Shown in pieces: positions 54,010 to 62,686 of a DNA stretch of 64,000 nt. The notes below the pieces were generated by a model. The model ran no database searches. It saw only the letters and a list, made by a program, of their open reading frames with translations, and was not told the DNA's origin. The translations under genes were made by a program, and so were the position numbers. Within the stretch, counting starts at the first letter, position 1, and the number at the start of each line of letters is the position of its first letter. The DNA comes from Candidatus Villigracilis affinis (GTDB lineage Bacteria; Chloroflexota; Anaerolineae; Anaerolineales; Villigracilaceae): positions 51,951 through 115,950 of the forward strand of contig JADKEA010000028.1 of NCBI GenBank assembly GCA_016718275.1, read 5' to 3'.

Positions 54010-55449
54010 TCATCCTTGATTTTCCGCTGCGTCTATCGCTCTCAACATCGCGCTCGCCTTATTCACCGTCTCTTGAAACTCGGTGGATGGGTCTGAGTCT
54101 GCGACGATGCCTGCGCCTGCTTGCACGCTGACGGTGTTGCCGCGCCCGACCATGGTGCGGATGGCGAGGCAGGTGTCCATGGCGCCGTCGAAGCCGAAGT
54201 AGCCGATCATGCCTGCGTAGGCGTTGCGTGCGTCTGATTCCAATTCAGCGATGATTTCCATCGCGCGGACTTTCGGCGCGCCGCTGACTGTCCCTGCGGG
54301 GAAGGCGGCTCGCACTAAATCGAAGGCGGTCAGTTCGGGGCGCAGAGTCCCTTCGACGTGGGAGACGATGTGCATGACGTGTGAATATTTTTCAACGGTG
54401 AAGAAATCAGAAACTTTGATCGTGCCATATTCGCAGACGCGTCCGAGGTCGTTGCGGCCGAGGTCAACCAACATCACATGCTCCGCGCGTTCCTTCGGAT
54501 CGGCGAGCAGGTCTTTGGCAAGCGATGCGTCAGCGTTGGCGTCTGCTCCTCGGGGGCGCGTCCCAGCGATCGGTCGGAGTGAAGCGGTTCTTCCTTCCAA
54601 ACGCACGAACATCTCAGGCGACGATCCAACAATGTAAAGCGGTTCATCGTCCACGAGTCCGAAATCAAAAAAGAACATGTACGGCGAAGGGTTGAGGCGG
54701 CGCACGGCGCGATAAACATCGAAAGGCTCGACGTTGGTTTCGCGGCTGAAACGCTGCGAAAGCACAACCTGAAAAATATCGCCAGCGACGATGTGCTCTT
54801 TGGCGGCAAGCACCATGTCTTCAAATTTTTCGCGCGTGAGATTGGATTTTATTTCAGACGGCTTGACTTCAATTTTTTGCGCGGCGGGCAAAGGCTGATG
54901 AATGCGCTCGGCGATGGCGTCCAGTTTTTGATTGGCGGCTTCGGCGTTTCCATCCAAAACATTTGCGATGAGGAAGATGGTGCGGCGCGCGTGATCGAAT
55001 GCGACGATGGTATCGGCGAGCAAATACATTCCATCGGGGATTTGAGCGCGGTTCATTTTCTCGCTGAGAGTTGGTTCAAAATAACGGACAGATTCATACC
55101 CGAGATAGCCCACCAACCCACCCGTGAAGCGCGGCGCGTTCGGCAAGTGGACAGCGGGAAAGCGGCTCATTTCATTTTGCAAAAAGATGGTCGGGTCGTC
55201 GTGATCGAGTTGGACGGTGCGTGTTTCGCCGTTCTCTTTGACCTCGACCTGACCGTCGCGCAGAATATATTCCGCTCTGGGTTGGACACCGATAAACGAA
55301 TAGCGCGCGATGCGTTCGCCGCCTTCGACGGATTCCAATAAAAAGGACGCGCCGTCGCCGCGCAGTTTGAGATACAAGCTGACGGGGGTTTCAAGGTCGG
55401 CAGAGACCTCGCGGATGATGGTTTGGACTTGGGTGGCTTCTAATAGCAT
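54010..55449 (-). CDS. trpE: Anthranilate synthase component I
   Basis: 479 residues from the ATG at 55449, which has AAGGAG six to seven bases upstream. The N-terminal region contains LLESVEGGERIARYSFIG (tryptophan-binding LLES motif). The catalytic C-terminal half has HIVAGDIFQVVLSQRF, GSSPEMFVRL, PIAGTRPRG, MLVDLGRNDLGRV, FPAGTVSGAPKVRAMEII and AGIVADSDPSTEFQET. It converts chorismate to anthranilate using ammonia from TrpG. The LLES motif implies the usual feedback inhibition by Trp. It is the first structural gene after the T-box leader. Confidence 0.97.
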   Translation of the reverse strand: MLLEATQVQTIIREVSADLETPVSLYLKLRGDGASFLLESVEGGERIARYSFIGVQPRAEYILRDGQVEVKENGETRTVQLDHDDPTIFLQNEMSRFPAVHLPNAPRFTGGLVGYLGYESVRYFEPTLSEKMNRAQIPDGMYLLADTIVAFDHARRTIFLIANVLDGNAEAANQKLDAIAERIHQPLPAAQKIEVKPSEIKSNLTREKFEDMVLAAKEHIVAGDIFQVVLSQRFSRETNVEPFDVYRAVRRLNPSPYMFFFDFGLVDDEPLYIVGSSPEMFVRLEGRTASLRPIAGTRPRGADANADASLAKDLLADPKERAEHVMLVDLGRNDLGRVCEYGTIKVSDFFTVEKYSHVMHIVSHVEGTLRPELTAFDLVRAAFPAGTVSGAPKVRAMEIIAELESDARNAYAGMIGYFGFDGAMDTCLAIRTMVGRGNTVSVQAGAGIVADSDPSTEFQETVNKASAMLRAIDAAENQG

Positions 55450-55495
55450 GGTTGCTCCTTCGGAAATGCAGAATGATGAATTCGGAATGATGAAT

Positions 55496-55555
55496 GACGA
55501 TAGACCGCGGACGATGGACGATTTGATGGTCAATGGTCTGTTGTCTATGGTCTGC
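55496..55555. repeat. Dispersed imperfect palindrome, copy B
   Basis: GACGATAGACC, GGACGATGGACGA and ATGGTCAATGGTCTGTTGTC follow one another as in copy A (38325-38378), with mostly G/A and C/T exchanges. It lies between the T-box terminator and the trpE start. Confidence 0.65.
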
Positions 55556-55564
55556 CCTTAAAGC

Positions 55565-55872
<308 letters not shown>

Positions 55873-55880
55873 ATGTATGT

Positions 55881-55899
55881 TATTGGGCGGTATTCTATG
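55881..55899 (-). promoter_or_regulatory. Likely -10/start region of the trp operon, shared with the aro promoter
   Basis: TATTGGGCGGTATTCTATG on the plus strand differs by one base from 47142-47160 in the aro promoter. On the minus strand it contains TAGAAT (55897-55892), with the T-box leader starting about 20-30 bases downstream. A TTGACA (55913-55908) is present but only 10 bases from TAGAAT, too close for a standard pair, so the real -35 is unclear. Confidence 0.55.
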
Positions 55900-55982
55900 A
55901 CGGAGGATGTCAAAGAGGAGAAATTTGGTTTTCAATCTTTTCTTGCCAACTTCTCTATACTCCAGAATAGGGCTTAACTACT

Positions 55983-56104
55983 CTAATTATTGATATTAAG
56001 TTCTTTGGCATACTCATTCCACTTGGCATCCTCTTCCTTGGTCACATTATTTTCATAATCAGAATTCCATTCAGGTCTCAGATATATATGTTTATTGTTA
56101 GAAA
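55983..56104 (-). pseudogene. C-terminal fragment of a small gene cut off by an IS element
   Basis: A frame ending at the TAG at 55985-55983 encodes NKHIYLRPEWNSDYENNV followed by TKEEDAKWNEYAKELNINN, acidic and typical of real coding sequence. It has no start and stops abruptly at the left end of the IS element. It may be the displaced end of the broken gene at 57019-57368, whose known part also stops abruptly; this is an inference. Confidence 0.45.
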
Positions 56105-56936
56105 GGTTTTTTTAAAATGGTCGGGATAAGCTTGAAGAATGACCAAATTCAAGCAAACCTACCCGACTGACCTCAAGTATACCGAATGGCTACTGATTGC
56201 GGACTTCTTTCCTGATAAGCAGATGGGACGTCCTCGAAAATGGGAGATGTGGCAGATCATCAATGCAATTTTATATGTAGCCCCTTTGGTTGCCACGGGC
56301 GCATGTTAGCCATTTTGCGCCATTAGACCGTGTGGAGTTACTTTCGACGCTGGAAACATCAAGGTCTTTGGGGCGCATAAATGGAGCATTGGTTAGAACG
56401 TACGAGTGCAAGCCGGGTATGTCCAAACCCAGCGCCGTGATCATTGACAGTCAAGCGTCAAAACATCGGCGGCGAACAGCGCGGCATAGATGTTCATCAA
56501 CAAACTCCGGACGCAAACGCCAAATCATTGTTGTTTAATCCTGTCTTGCTTTTCATGGTTTTGGTTCAAGCGCGAGCATTCAGGATGGTCGCGGCGGATA
56601 TCAAACCTTGCAAAAACTGTTCGATAAGATTAAATATAGCGTTCATAATCGTTGGTGTCGTTTGAAACTGATTTGGGCAGATGGCGGTTATATCTCTATA
56701 ATCAAAGAAACGAAGCAGTTTGGCTGGAATTTGGATCTTGTTCGCAGATCAGATGACAAATGTTTAAGTTTAAATCTTGCCGCATCGTTGGATTGCAAGC
56801 GAACCTTTGGCTGGCAGGGTCTCTATCGTCCCTATCTGACTTTGAACATACCGTTTCATCCAGCGAGTCTGTTGGTTACTTCAGATTGGATAATGAATTA
56901 GCCACGATTTGACTTAAGATCGCCTTAGGAAAATCC
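56105..56936 (+). mobile_element. Degenerate IS5-family (IS427-like) insertion sequence
   Basis: About 830 bp holding a decayed transposase. The ends are weakly matched: GGTTTTTTTAAAATGGTC at 56105 onwards resembles, inverted, GGATTTTCCTAAGGCGATC read from 56936 leftwards. The length suits the IS427 subgroup. No target duplication could be made out because the right end adjoins a structured repeat. Confidence 0.7.
56139..56901 (+). pseudogene. IS5-family transposase remnant
   Basis: Starting at the ATG at 56139 the frame reads TKFKQTYPTDLKYTEWLLIA, then GRPRKWEMWQIINAILYV, a clear IS5-family N terminus. It then runs through several frame changes: SAVIIDSQASK (DDE region, first Asp in IIDSQ), NIGGEQRGIDVHQ, LKLIWADGGY (second Asp, WADGGY) and KRTFGWQGLYR, matching VERTFxWLxRYR. 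Stops and shifts throughout show that it cannot encode an active enzyme. It marks this region as an insertion site. Confidence 0.85.
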
Positions 56937-57024
56937 CTAGCTCAACATATGGAGCTCCAAGTGTGATCCGGAAAACGAACTTCCACGAACTGAGGCAGGA
57001 TGCTACGCAATCCGCCGATTATTG
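56931..57024. repeat. Structured repeat, degenerate copy 1
   Basis: Shares AAATCCCTAGCTCA, CTTCCACGAACTGAGGCAGG and CCGCCGA with copy 2 at 57458-57560, but its centre is rearranged. It lies between the IS right end and the 3' end of the small gene, in the same orientation as copy 2. The two copies flank the small gene as direct repeats. Confidence 0.65.
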
Positions 57025-57368
57025 AAGCTTTACACCTGTCACAAATAAATATCCACTACTAAGTTGTTCCACCATTTGCGGTATTAATATCTTTAAGTTG
57101 TATTCGTAAACTGGGCCTTTCCAGTATTTTTTTAGCATATCGCGTGCTTTCTCATTGATATGAACTTTGTTCTTTTTGTCAACTAATAGTAAGCAACATC
57201 GTTTGTGTGTTCCGGTCCTGCAAAGAAATAATCATCTTTATCTTCTTTTTTAGATTTCAAGTATTCGTCCACATGCTCTTCCAATTCATACTGGAAGAGC
57301 GCGTATGCCATTTCGCCATCATGAAGTAATGCTTTAACGAGATTCTTTTCAATCACCTTTTTGCTCAT
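57019..57368 (-). pseudogene. Small hypothetical protein, frameshifted
   Basis: The first 58 residues (MSKKVIEKNLVKALLHDGEM, acidic middle) run from the ATG at 57368, with GGAGAGG upstream, to near 57188, where a TAG follows. The next frame continues LLVDKKNKVHINEKARDM, KKYWKGPVYEYNLKILIPQM and VEQLSSGYLFVTGVKLQ to the TAA at 57021-57019. One missing base explains the break and gives about 116 residues. I do not recognise a characterised family. The end coincides with repeat copy 1, so the natural C terminus may have been lost. Confidence 0.55.
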
Positions 57369-57398
57369 AGGTTTTCCTCTCCGCAGTTATACAAAACT

Positions 57399-57436
57399 GC
57401 GCCATCCGACAAGACTTCATGCAAGTCAGATGGCGC
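57399..57436. other. Hairpin in the 5' region of the small gene
   Basis: GCGCCATC (57399-57406) pairs with GATGGCGC (57429-57436); the loop contains GAC-GTC complementarity. A second hairpin, GCAGTT-AACTGC, lies at 57383-57400. Together with repeat copy 2 they make the 200 bases upstream of the small gene almost entirely structured. Confidence 0.5.
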
Positions 57437-57440
57437 GGGA

Positions 57441-57565
57441 GGGCAACGCTTCGGGATAAATCCCTAGCTCAGTACATGGAAGCCCTTCGGGCTAGTCCGC
57501 TTTAGCGGACTTCCACGAACTGAGGCAGGACTTTGCGAAGCACCCGTCCGCCGAAATAATAAACA
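57441..57565. ncRNA. Structured repeat, intact copy 2 (unassigned RNA fold)
   Basis: Read on the plus strand, GCTTCG (57448) pairs with CGAAGC (57541), CTCAGT with ACTGAG and TGGAAG with CTTCCA. Inside are two hairpins, CCC-TTCG-GGC and GTCCGC-TTTA-GCGGAC, giving a branched RNA of about 100 nt. GGGATAAATCCC adds a further small hairpin. Repeats of this kind with a degenerate second copy beside a dead IS suggest a mobile RNA element. I considered the HEARO/omega-RNA type, but no IscB or TnpB gene is present and I cannot name the family. Confidence 0.45.
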
Positions 57566-57584
57566 GCAAGATTGTCATCACCAC

Positions 57585-57622
57585 AAACGAAATAAACAAA
57601 GCGCGCCCAACCAGACGCGCTT
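57585..57622 (-). terminator. Terminator of the cellulase gene
   Basis: AAGCGCG (57599-57605) and CGCGCTT (57616-57622) form a 7-bp stem; on the minus strand it continues TGTTTATTTCG. It lies about 28 bases after the cellulase stop. Confidence 0.6.
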
Positions 57623-57650
57623 CTAGTAGATAATGGATTGTAGTTGTCCC

Positions 57651-59303
57651 CTACTGAGGTTCAGCGCCCCAAACACGGGAACCATTTACGTAAGCAGGCA
57701 AGCTGCTCCAATCGATATAAGTGACAGGAAGTGTGCCGTTGGTGTGCCACCAGTCATTTGTGCCGCTGTAATTGCTGGCCCAGTCGTTCAATCGCAAAGC
57801 GGTATGATATTCCCAGTCAGCGCCAGCGGCGAGAGTTGCCGCGCCATAGTTGACAGTGAAATAATAGGTGGAGCCAGATGCGAGAGTCGGCCCCGAAACC
57901 GTTGCTGCTCCCGATTGATCATAATATTTTTCAAGCACATAACTGGATGCAGGTTGGGACGCATCCAGCGTGAAGTAAATCCGCACGGAAATATTTGACT
58001 GCGCACTGGAACCAGTATTCTTGATGAGATAGTGGAAGGCGGACTGCTGGTTGTTATCGGTGCCGCCCGTGATCAACTGCACCTTCAAAGCGCCAGTACT
58101 GACAGATGTATTTGTCGGTTCATTCGGTGTAGCGGTGAGGATGGCCCTTTGATCAACTGGTGTAGTGACCGCATTCTGGTCACCGCCGCCAGCGGGCTGA
58201 TCGATGTTGCGATGCTGGTAAAGAAGATCCTTGGTGAATTGTCCCATGTAGTTCTCGCCGCCAAGCAGATTCCAGCTCGTATCAAACATCATTGGCTGCC
58301 AGTAATCATCAAAGACCCAGGCAGTCCAACTCACGCCTTTTGAATCAAGATAGGCGCTAAACGGAATCCCATACCCGGAGGTTGTGCCGCTGGTGGGAAG
58401 GCTTCCGCCCTGCTGCCAGCCCCATTCCGTGATGAAGTAAGGCACTGTACTGGAACTATCCCCAAACCAGGAATCCCAAACGTCCTGTCCGCCTTGCTGT
58501 GGATAGATGTGAGCCACATAAACCAGATTGCTGCCTGCAAAAGGACTCGTCGCAGCTTCGGCAACATTCTGCGACCAACGCGGGCCGCCGATCAGGATTA
58601 AGTTGTTCGGCGCAGCAGCGCGGATAATATCCACCCAGGGCTGGGCAGTTTTTTTCCATGTGCTCCAGTCATCGGGGTAGATCGGCTCGTTGTAAAGCTC
58701 AAAGATAACGTTTGGCGAGTTGGCATATTTTGGCGCCACATAATTCCAGAAAGCGCGCGTGGCCGTATCCACATCACTGGATGTGTAATCCTTAATATAA
58801 TGCCAGTCTATAATGCAGTAGATCTGCTTGCTGATGCAGTATTGAACAGCGGGGTCAAGGTGCTTGGTGAAATACGCATCAGGATCGGCAGTCCAGCCTG
58901 GTTGTCCATCAATGGCTCCCGGGTAGACAGGCAGACGGACAACACGCGCGTACCAACCGTCCGCATGATCGGTTGCCATGTCGATCAACGCATTGGCATT
59001 GCGTGTGCGTGAATTTGCAACTGCAACATCCACAAGTGAAACACCGCGCAAGATCACATTCTTACCGTTCGAGTCTTTGATATAGCGATCTGAGACGGAA
59101 AGCCATGATGTGCTGATGGCTTGGGAATTCTGGGCAGGCAAAGTTTCGATGGATAAATCCTCAGTAGCTGAAATCTGAGCAGGTAAAATCTGTGTAGGCA
59201 AAGCTTGGGTAGATGAAGTGCAGGCGGACAGAACGCCAAGTGTCAGCACAATACTCAGGAACTGGGGAATTGATAACAAACGCAAATGGATATAACGAAA
59301 CAT
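57651..59303 (-). CDS. Secreted GH5 cellulase-like lipoprotein with C-terminal CBM3-like domain
   Basis: 550 residues. A signal peptide ends in a lipobox (LSAC, C28), followed by a Ser/Gln-rich linker. The GH5 barrel (about 65-365) has the acid/base Glu in FELYNEP (E206) and the nucleophile in ITEWG (E293). After a Thr/Pro-rich linker, residues from about 403 resemble a CBM3 cellulose-binding domain (VQLITGGTDNNQQSAFHYLIKN-type start, DWASNYS, VWGAEPQ end). It lies downstream of a cellulose-synthase-like gene, the arrangement in which a cellulase (BcsZ-like) trims or releases the polymer. GH5 also covers mannanases, so the glycan is not certain. Confidence 0.9.
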   Translation of the reverse strand: MFRYIHLRLLSIPQFLSIVLTLGVLSACTSSTQALPTQILPAQISATEDLSIETLPAQNSQAISTSWLSVSDRYIKDSNGKNVILRGVSLVDVAVANSRTRNANALIDMATDHADGWYARVVRLPVYPGAIDGQPGWTADPDAYFTKHLDPAVQYCISKQIYCIIDWHYIKDYTSSDVDTATRAFWNYVAPKYANSPNVIFELYNEPIYPDDWSTWKKTAQPWVDIIRAAAPNNLILIGGPRWSQNVAEAATSPFAGSNLVYVAHIYPQQGGQDVWDSWFGDSSSTVPYFITEWGWQQGGSLPTSGTTSGYGIPFSAYLDSKGVSWTAWVFDDYWQPMMFDTSWNLLGGENYMGQFTKDLLYQHRNIDQPAGGGDQNAVTTPVDQRAILTATPNEPTNTSVSTGALKVQLITGGTDNNQQSAFHYLIKNTGSSAQSNISVRIYFTLDASQPASSYVLEKYYDQSGAATVSGPTLASGSTYYFTVNYGAATLAAGADWEYHTALRLNDWASNYSGTNDWWHTNGTLPVTYIDWSSLPAYVNGSRVWGAEPQ

Positions 59304-59371
59304 ATTTTCACTCTTTGATATTCAACAATGGGTTAATTCGGATCTCTGTTTTTTTCATGGACAGCGGTTTA

Positions 59372-61391
59372 TCAGAGTCTATCTATCCAATGATCTACGC
59401 CAAATTCCTGATACTGCCTTTGGAGACTTCGTATCCGCGGTTTTGGCTCTTTTGGCGGCTTTGCTGGTTTTTCAGGTTTATCTGGTTTCCCAGGTTTGTC
59501 TGGTTTCACCTTAATCGGATGTACTTTAAAAATTTTCTCAGGTTTCAATTCAGAAGGTGCAAAATTTGCATAGATCGGTTCTGATGGCTGAGGTAACAGG
59601 CGAAACATCAAAAATCCAAACAGCAATAACGACACCAACGCAACAGACCAGCGAGCGGCTTGAGTCTCCGCGATCACCTTCCCATCGATATCGCCTGCGC
59701 TTGTAACCGACATTGATTTGGTGCTGCGTTCACTCAACAGGCTGTACGCAGGCGCTGCCAGATATAAACCCATTTGCCAAAACAGGAATATGGCGGTCAG
59801 CCATCCTTCAAAAGGAGGCTTGCTGATCGCCAGAAATAATCCTGTCAAACCACAGGCGATGCCGATCCCGGTTTCCCACTGAGTGACAACCAGCGCTCGC
59901 AAAAGATTCGAGTCTCCTTTGGATTTGGATGTCCGCAGGAAAACACCACGCGGTTGGATAAGTCCCTGAATACTGGCCAGGGTCACGACCCAACTCAAAC
60001 TGAAGAAGCTGCCCATTGCGCGCAAAGCCCGCATCCAGCCGAGGTTCAACCTGTAGCGCAATGCCCATAGGAATCGCCCCAGCCCGAGGGTAAGGAATAC
60101 AAGCGGTATCACCGCAATTGTCCCAGCCAATGGCCGTACCCCAGTGTCCCATCCAAGCATGATCGCGATACTGCTTATCAGCAGCATTGTCGTAAATACC
60201 AAGGTGATCGACTCATTGAACCATTGCAGACTGGATAAAAGATAATAATAGCGTTGAGTCGCGGTCAATTGATTTTTCGGGTCCACCCAATGTGCCCAGG
60301 GCATTAATGATTCCCAATGTTTGCGCAAAACCTGAATCCCACCAAAGCACCAGCGGAATCTTTGTTTCTTCAAGCCTTCAAAATTCAACGGCATGATGCC
60401 ATGCCCATAAGCCTGATTAATATAGATCGATTTATATCCCAGCTTGAGAATGCGCAAACTTGCCTCGGCATCCTCTGTGATGCACCACTCATCCCATCCG
60501 CCAATTTCCTGCACCACAGATTTACGGATCAGTCCCATCGTCCCGCAAAAGATGATCGCATTGTGTTCATTCCGCGAAGGCATTGAGACTTCGAAAAAAT
60601 ATTTGTATGCGTCGTAACAGGCTTCCAGAAATGGATTGCCTTTGTAATCCCGATAATCCTGCGGTGTTTGAACAAACGCCACCTGCGGATCATTAAAATA
60701 TGGGATGAGTTCTGTCAAATAATTTGGCTGGACTTGATAGTCCGCATCGATGATGGCGATGATCTCCGCATCAGGATCGGTTTGTGTGAGAGAAAAGTTT
60801 AATGCGCCAGATTTATATCCAGGCCATTTATCAAGGTGCAAGCATTTAAAGTTTGGGCCAAGTTCTCTGCAAAGATTCCAGCGGACGCCATGTGGCTTCA
60901 TCCGGGGTATTGTTATCAATCAAAAGAACTTCAAAGTTTGGATAATTGATTTTTGCCAATGTGCGCAAGGTTGCTTCGACCACTTCCAACGGTTCGTTAT
61001 AAGCTGGGACTTGCAACGAGACCTTCGGAGTGTACCCGCTGACAGGTTGGGCGGGACCCGCTACATGATTCCAGCGAAAGCGCGTACAAACATCCAGCAT
61101 TTCAAATGTGTATGAACTCATTGTCCAGGTCGTTTGCCCAAACCAGTTCCAATTGGGAAGCAGCAAGATCCAAACAACTCCGCACACAATGGCCACCAGG
61201 CTGAGGATCAATACCTGGTTTAACTCACCAAATGTGAACACTGCCCATAGATCCCCAAACAAGATCACGGTCAATAACCATAAAACCCCGTTCAACTTAT
61301 TCCCTTGACGCACACGTGTGCCCAACAGGAACGTAACGATCGAGCTTAATATTAACCAAATTGCAGAAAGAGCCAGTGAATTCGTCAGCAT
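59372..61391 (-). CDS. Cellulose-synthase-like processive GT2 membrane transferase (one frameshift)
   Basis: Two frames joined near 60874 form one protein of about 672 residues; an extra base inside RPLES-LCRELGPNF separates them. The N terminus has two to four helices, then the GT-A domain: VPAYNEPLEVVEAT, LLIDNNTPDE, IDADYQVQPNY, VQTPQDYRDY, TEDAEASLRI and QRFRWCFGG (QxxRW). These are the processive GT2 motifs of cellulose, hyaluronan and related synthases. Several helices follow, then an odd tail of KP repeats (KPDKPGKPDKPEKP). No PilZ domain is present, so c-di-GMP control as in BcsA is not expected. The cellulase-like lipoprotein gene follows after 68 bases. Confidence 0.85.
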
Positions 61392-61397
61392 TGTGTT

Positions 61398-61916
61398 TTA
61401 CACCAAATGTAAGGCAAGAATAAAGATAAATCCCAGCGCGATCAGCCACAACAATATTGCGCCGCCAATAACGATCCAGGCGCGGCGATGATCAATGAGT
61501 TCGGCTGGTTGGTTGAGTAATTTAATTGCGGCGATCACTGCCAGCGGAGCAGTGATCAATGTGCCCAATCCGGCCGGGATCAACCCAACGACAGACCATC
61601 CCAGCCAGTGAATGGCTGTTCGCGCAGGCGGGGAGTTTTGAGGCGGAAACAGTTCCGCCATGGCGCGGTCTTTTGGATGAATAAATTGAAATTCTTCAAA
61701 TGTGCGGACCTTGTAAATAACATCGGTCTCCCCCTCATACGCAAGAAACGCATCCTTGCGCAGTATTTGCTGCATGGTTTCATAAAGCGTTTGCCGTGCC
61801 TCAGCATTTTCTGGATTCAACTCAAGCACCTGATTAAGTGCAGTAACTGACTCTTCCAAAGTTTCGCTGGGATCGGCAATGCGCAGTGATGAAGAAGGCT
61901 TGGTTGTAATTTCCAT
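61398..61916 (-). CDS. Small membrane protein with TPR-like N terminus, unknown function
   Basis: 172 residues. Residues 15-50 look like one TPR-type helical hairpin (ALNQVLELNPENAEARQTLYE), a charged stretch follows to about 100, and two strong membrane helices fill 105-135 and 145-170. I do not recognise a characterised family. The gene ends six bases before the cellulose-synthase-like gene, so it is probably part of the same glycan unit, perhaps an accessory subunit. Confidence 0.7.
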   Translation of the reverse strand: MEITTKPSSSLRIADPSETLEESVTALNQVLELNPENAEARQTLYETMQQILRKDAFLAYEGETDVIYKVRTFEEFQFIHPKDRAMAELFPPQNSPPARTAIHWLGWSVVGLIPAGLGTLITAPLAVIAAIKLLNQPAELIDHRRAWIVIGGAILLWLIALGFIFILALHLV

Positions 61917-61961
61917 ATTACCTTTTATGATTTTGGGAAACGTGAACGGACTTCCATCACG

Positions 61962-61999
61962 TCAAAAAGATATCAGCCCGCACAATATTGTGCGGGCTG
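61962..61999 (-). terminator. Terminator of the PRC-barrel gene
   Basis: A perfect 24-base palindrome, AGCCCGCACAAT and its complement (61975-61998), lies nine bases after the PRC-barrel stop. On the minus strand it continues GATATCTTTTTG. Confidence 0.85.
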
Positions 62000-62007
62000 G
62001 TTCAACA

Positions 62008-62640
62008 TCAAGACCAGCGCCTGCGTACAGGGAAGGCCGGCAGAGATTCGATCTGGTGCTTATCAATACTTAGGAACAAAGTATCATCGCCAGTATCCAC
62101 CATCGCCGAGATTGGGATGACCACGTCTTTCTGTCCCCACAAATGTCCCTGCCGCATCACCAAATGTGTAATATGACCACTCTCCGCGTTGACCACGAAT
62201 TCGTCAACGGACCAACATAACCATCTTTTGCTTTCGACACGGTGCCGCGATGTACAGCCAATTCTCCGCCGGGATCTGTTGACTCTCCACGGTTACGGCA
62301 CCGTAATTTCTGAAGTAACGTAGGGCATATAAAAATATGATCCCACACCTGATATCCCACCACGATACCCGGCATAATCCAGCACTTTCTCTTCAACGAA
62401 TTCAGTTTGAATAAACGGAGACATCTTCTCCAGCTCTGCCTTGCTGCAACTCAACTGGATCGTATCGTCTATAGTTTCTTTCACGAAATCAACCGGGACA
62501 ATGTGCTCTGTATTGGGAGATGCCTCCTCTTTCACGACCAAATGAGTCACTTTGTCAGTCACCGGGTTTATTAGCACGTACGCTGAAGTTCCGAAGACGC
62601 CGTCCGTGCACTCCACTTTCGCTTGTAAAGGAATTTCCAT
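62008..62640 (-). pseudogene. Double PRC-barrel domain protein, broken by three frameshifts
   Basis: The start ATG at 62640 has GGAGGT six bases upstream. The first half (MEIPLQAKVECTDGVFG, HLVVKEEASPNTEHIVPVDFV) is one PRC-barrel. Then the frame shifts near 62299, 62269 and 62210. Pieces ESQQIP, GELAVHRGT-KDGYVG and VDEFVVNAESGHITHLV, then GHLWGQKDVVIPISAMVDTG, rebuild the second PRC-barrel. Adding three bases gives about 211 residues ending PAFPVRRRWS. Proteins of this form are common in Anaerolineae; their role (surface or stress related) is not established. The breaks may be sequence errors, as in the neighbouring genes. Confidence 0.75.
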
Positions 62641-62686
62641 TTCATACCTCCAAAAAATATACGAATTCAACATTCCGTCATCTGGA

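Noticed and set aside
57441..57565. tRNA or CRISPR-like element at the structured repeat
   Set aside because: No cloverleaf with a T-loop or CCA end, and only two unequal copies without spacers.
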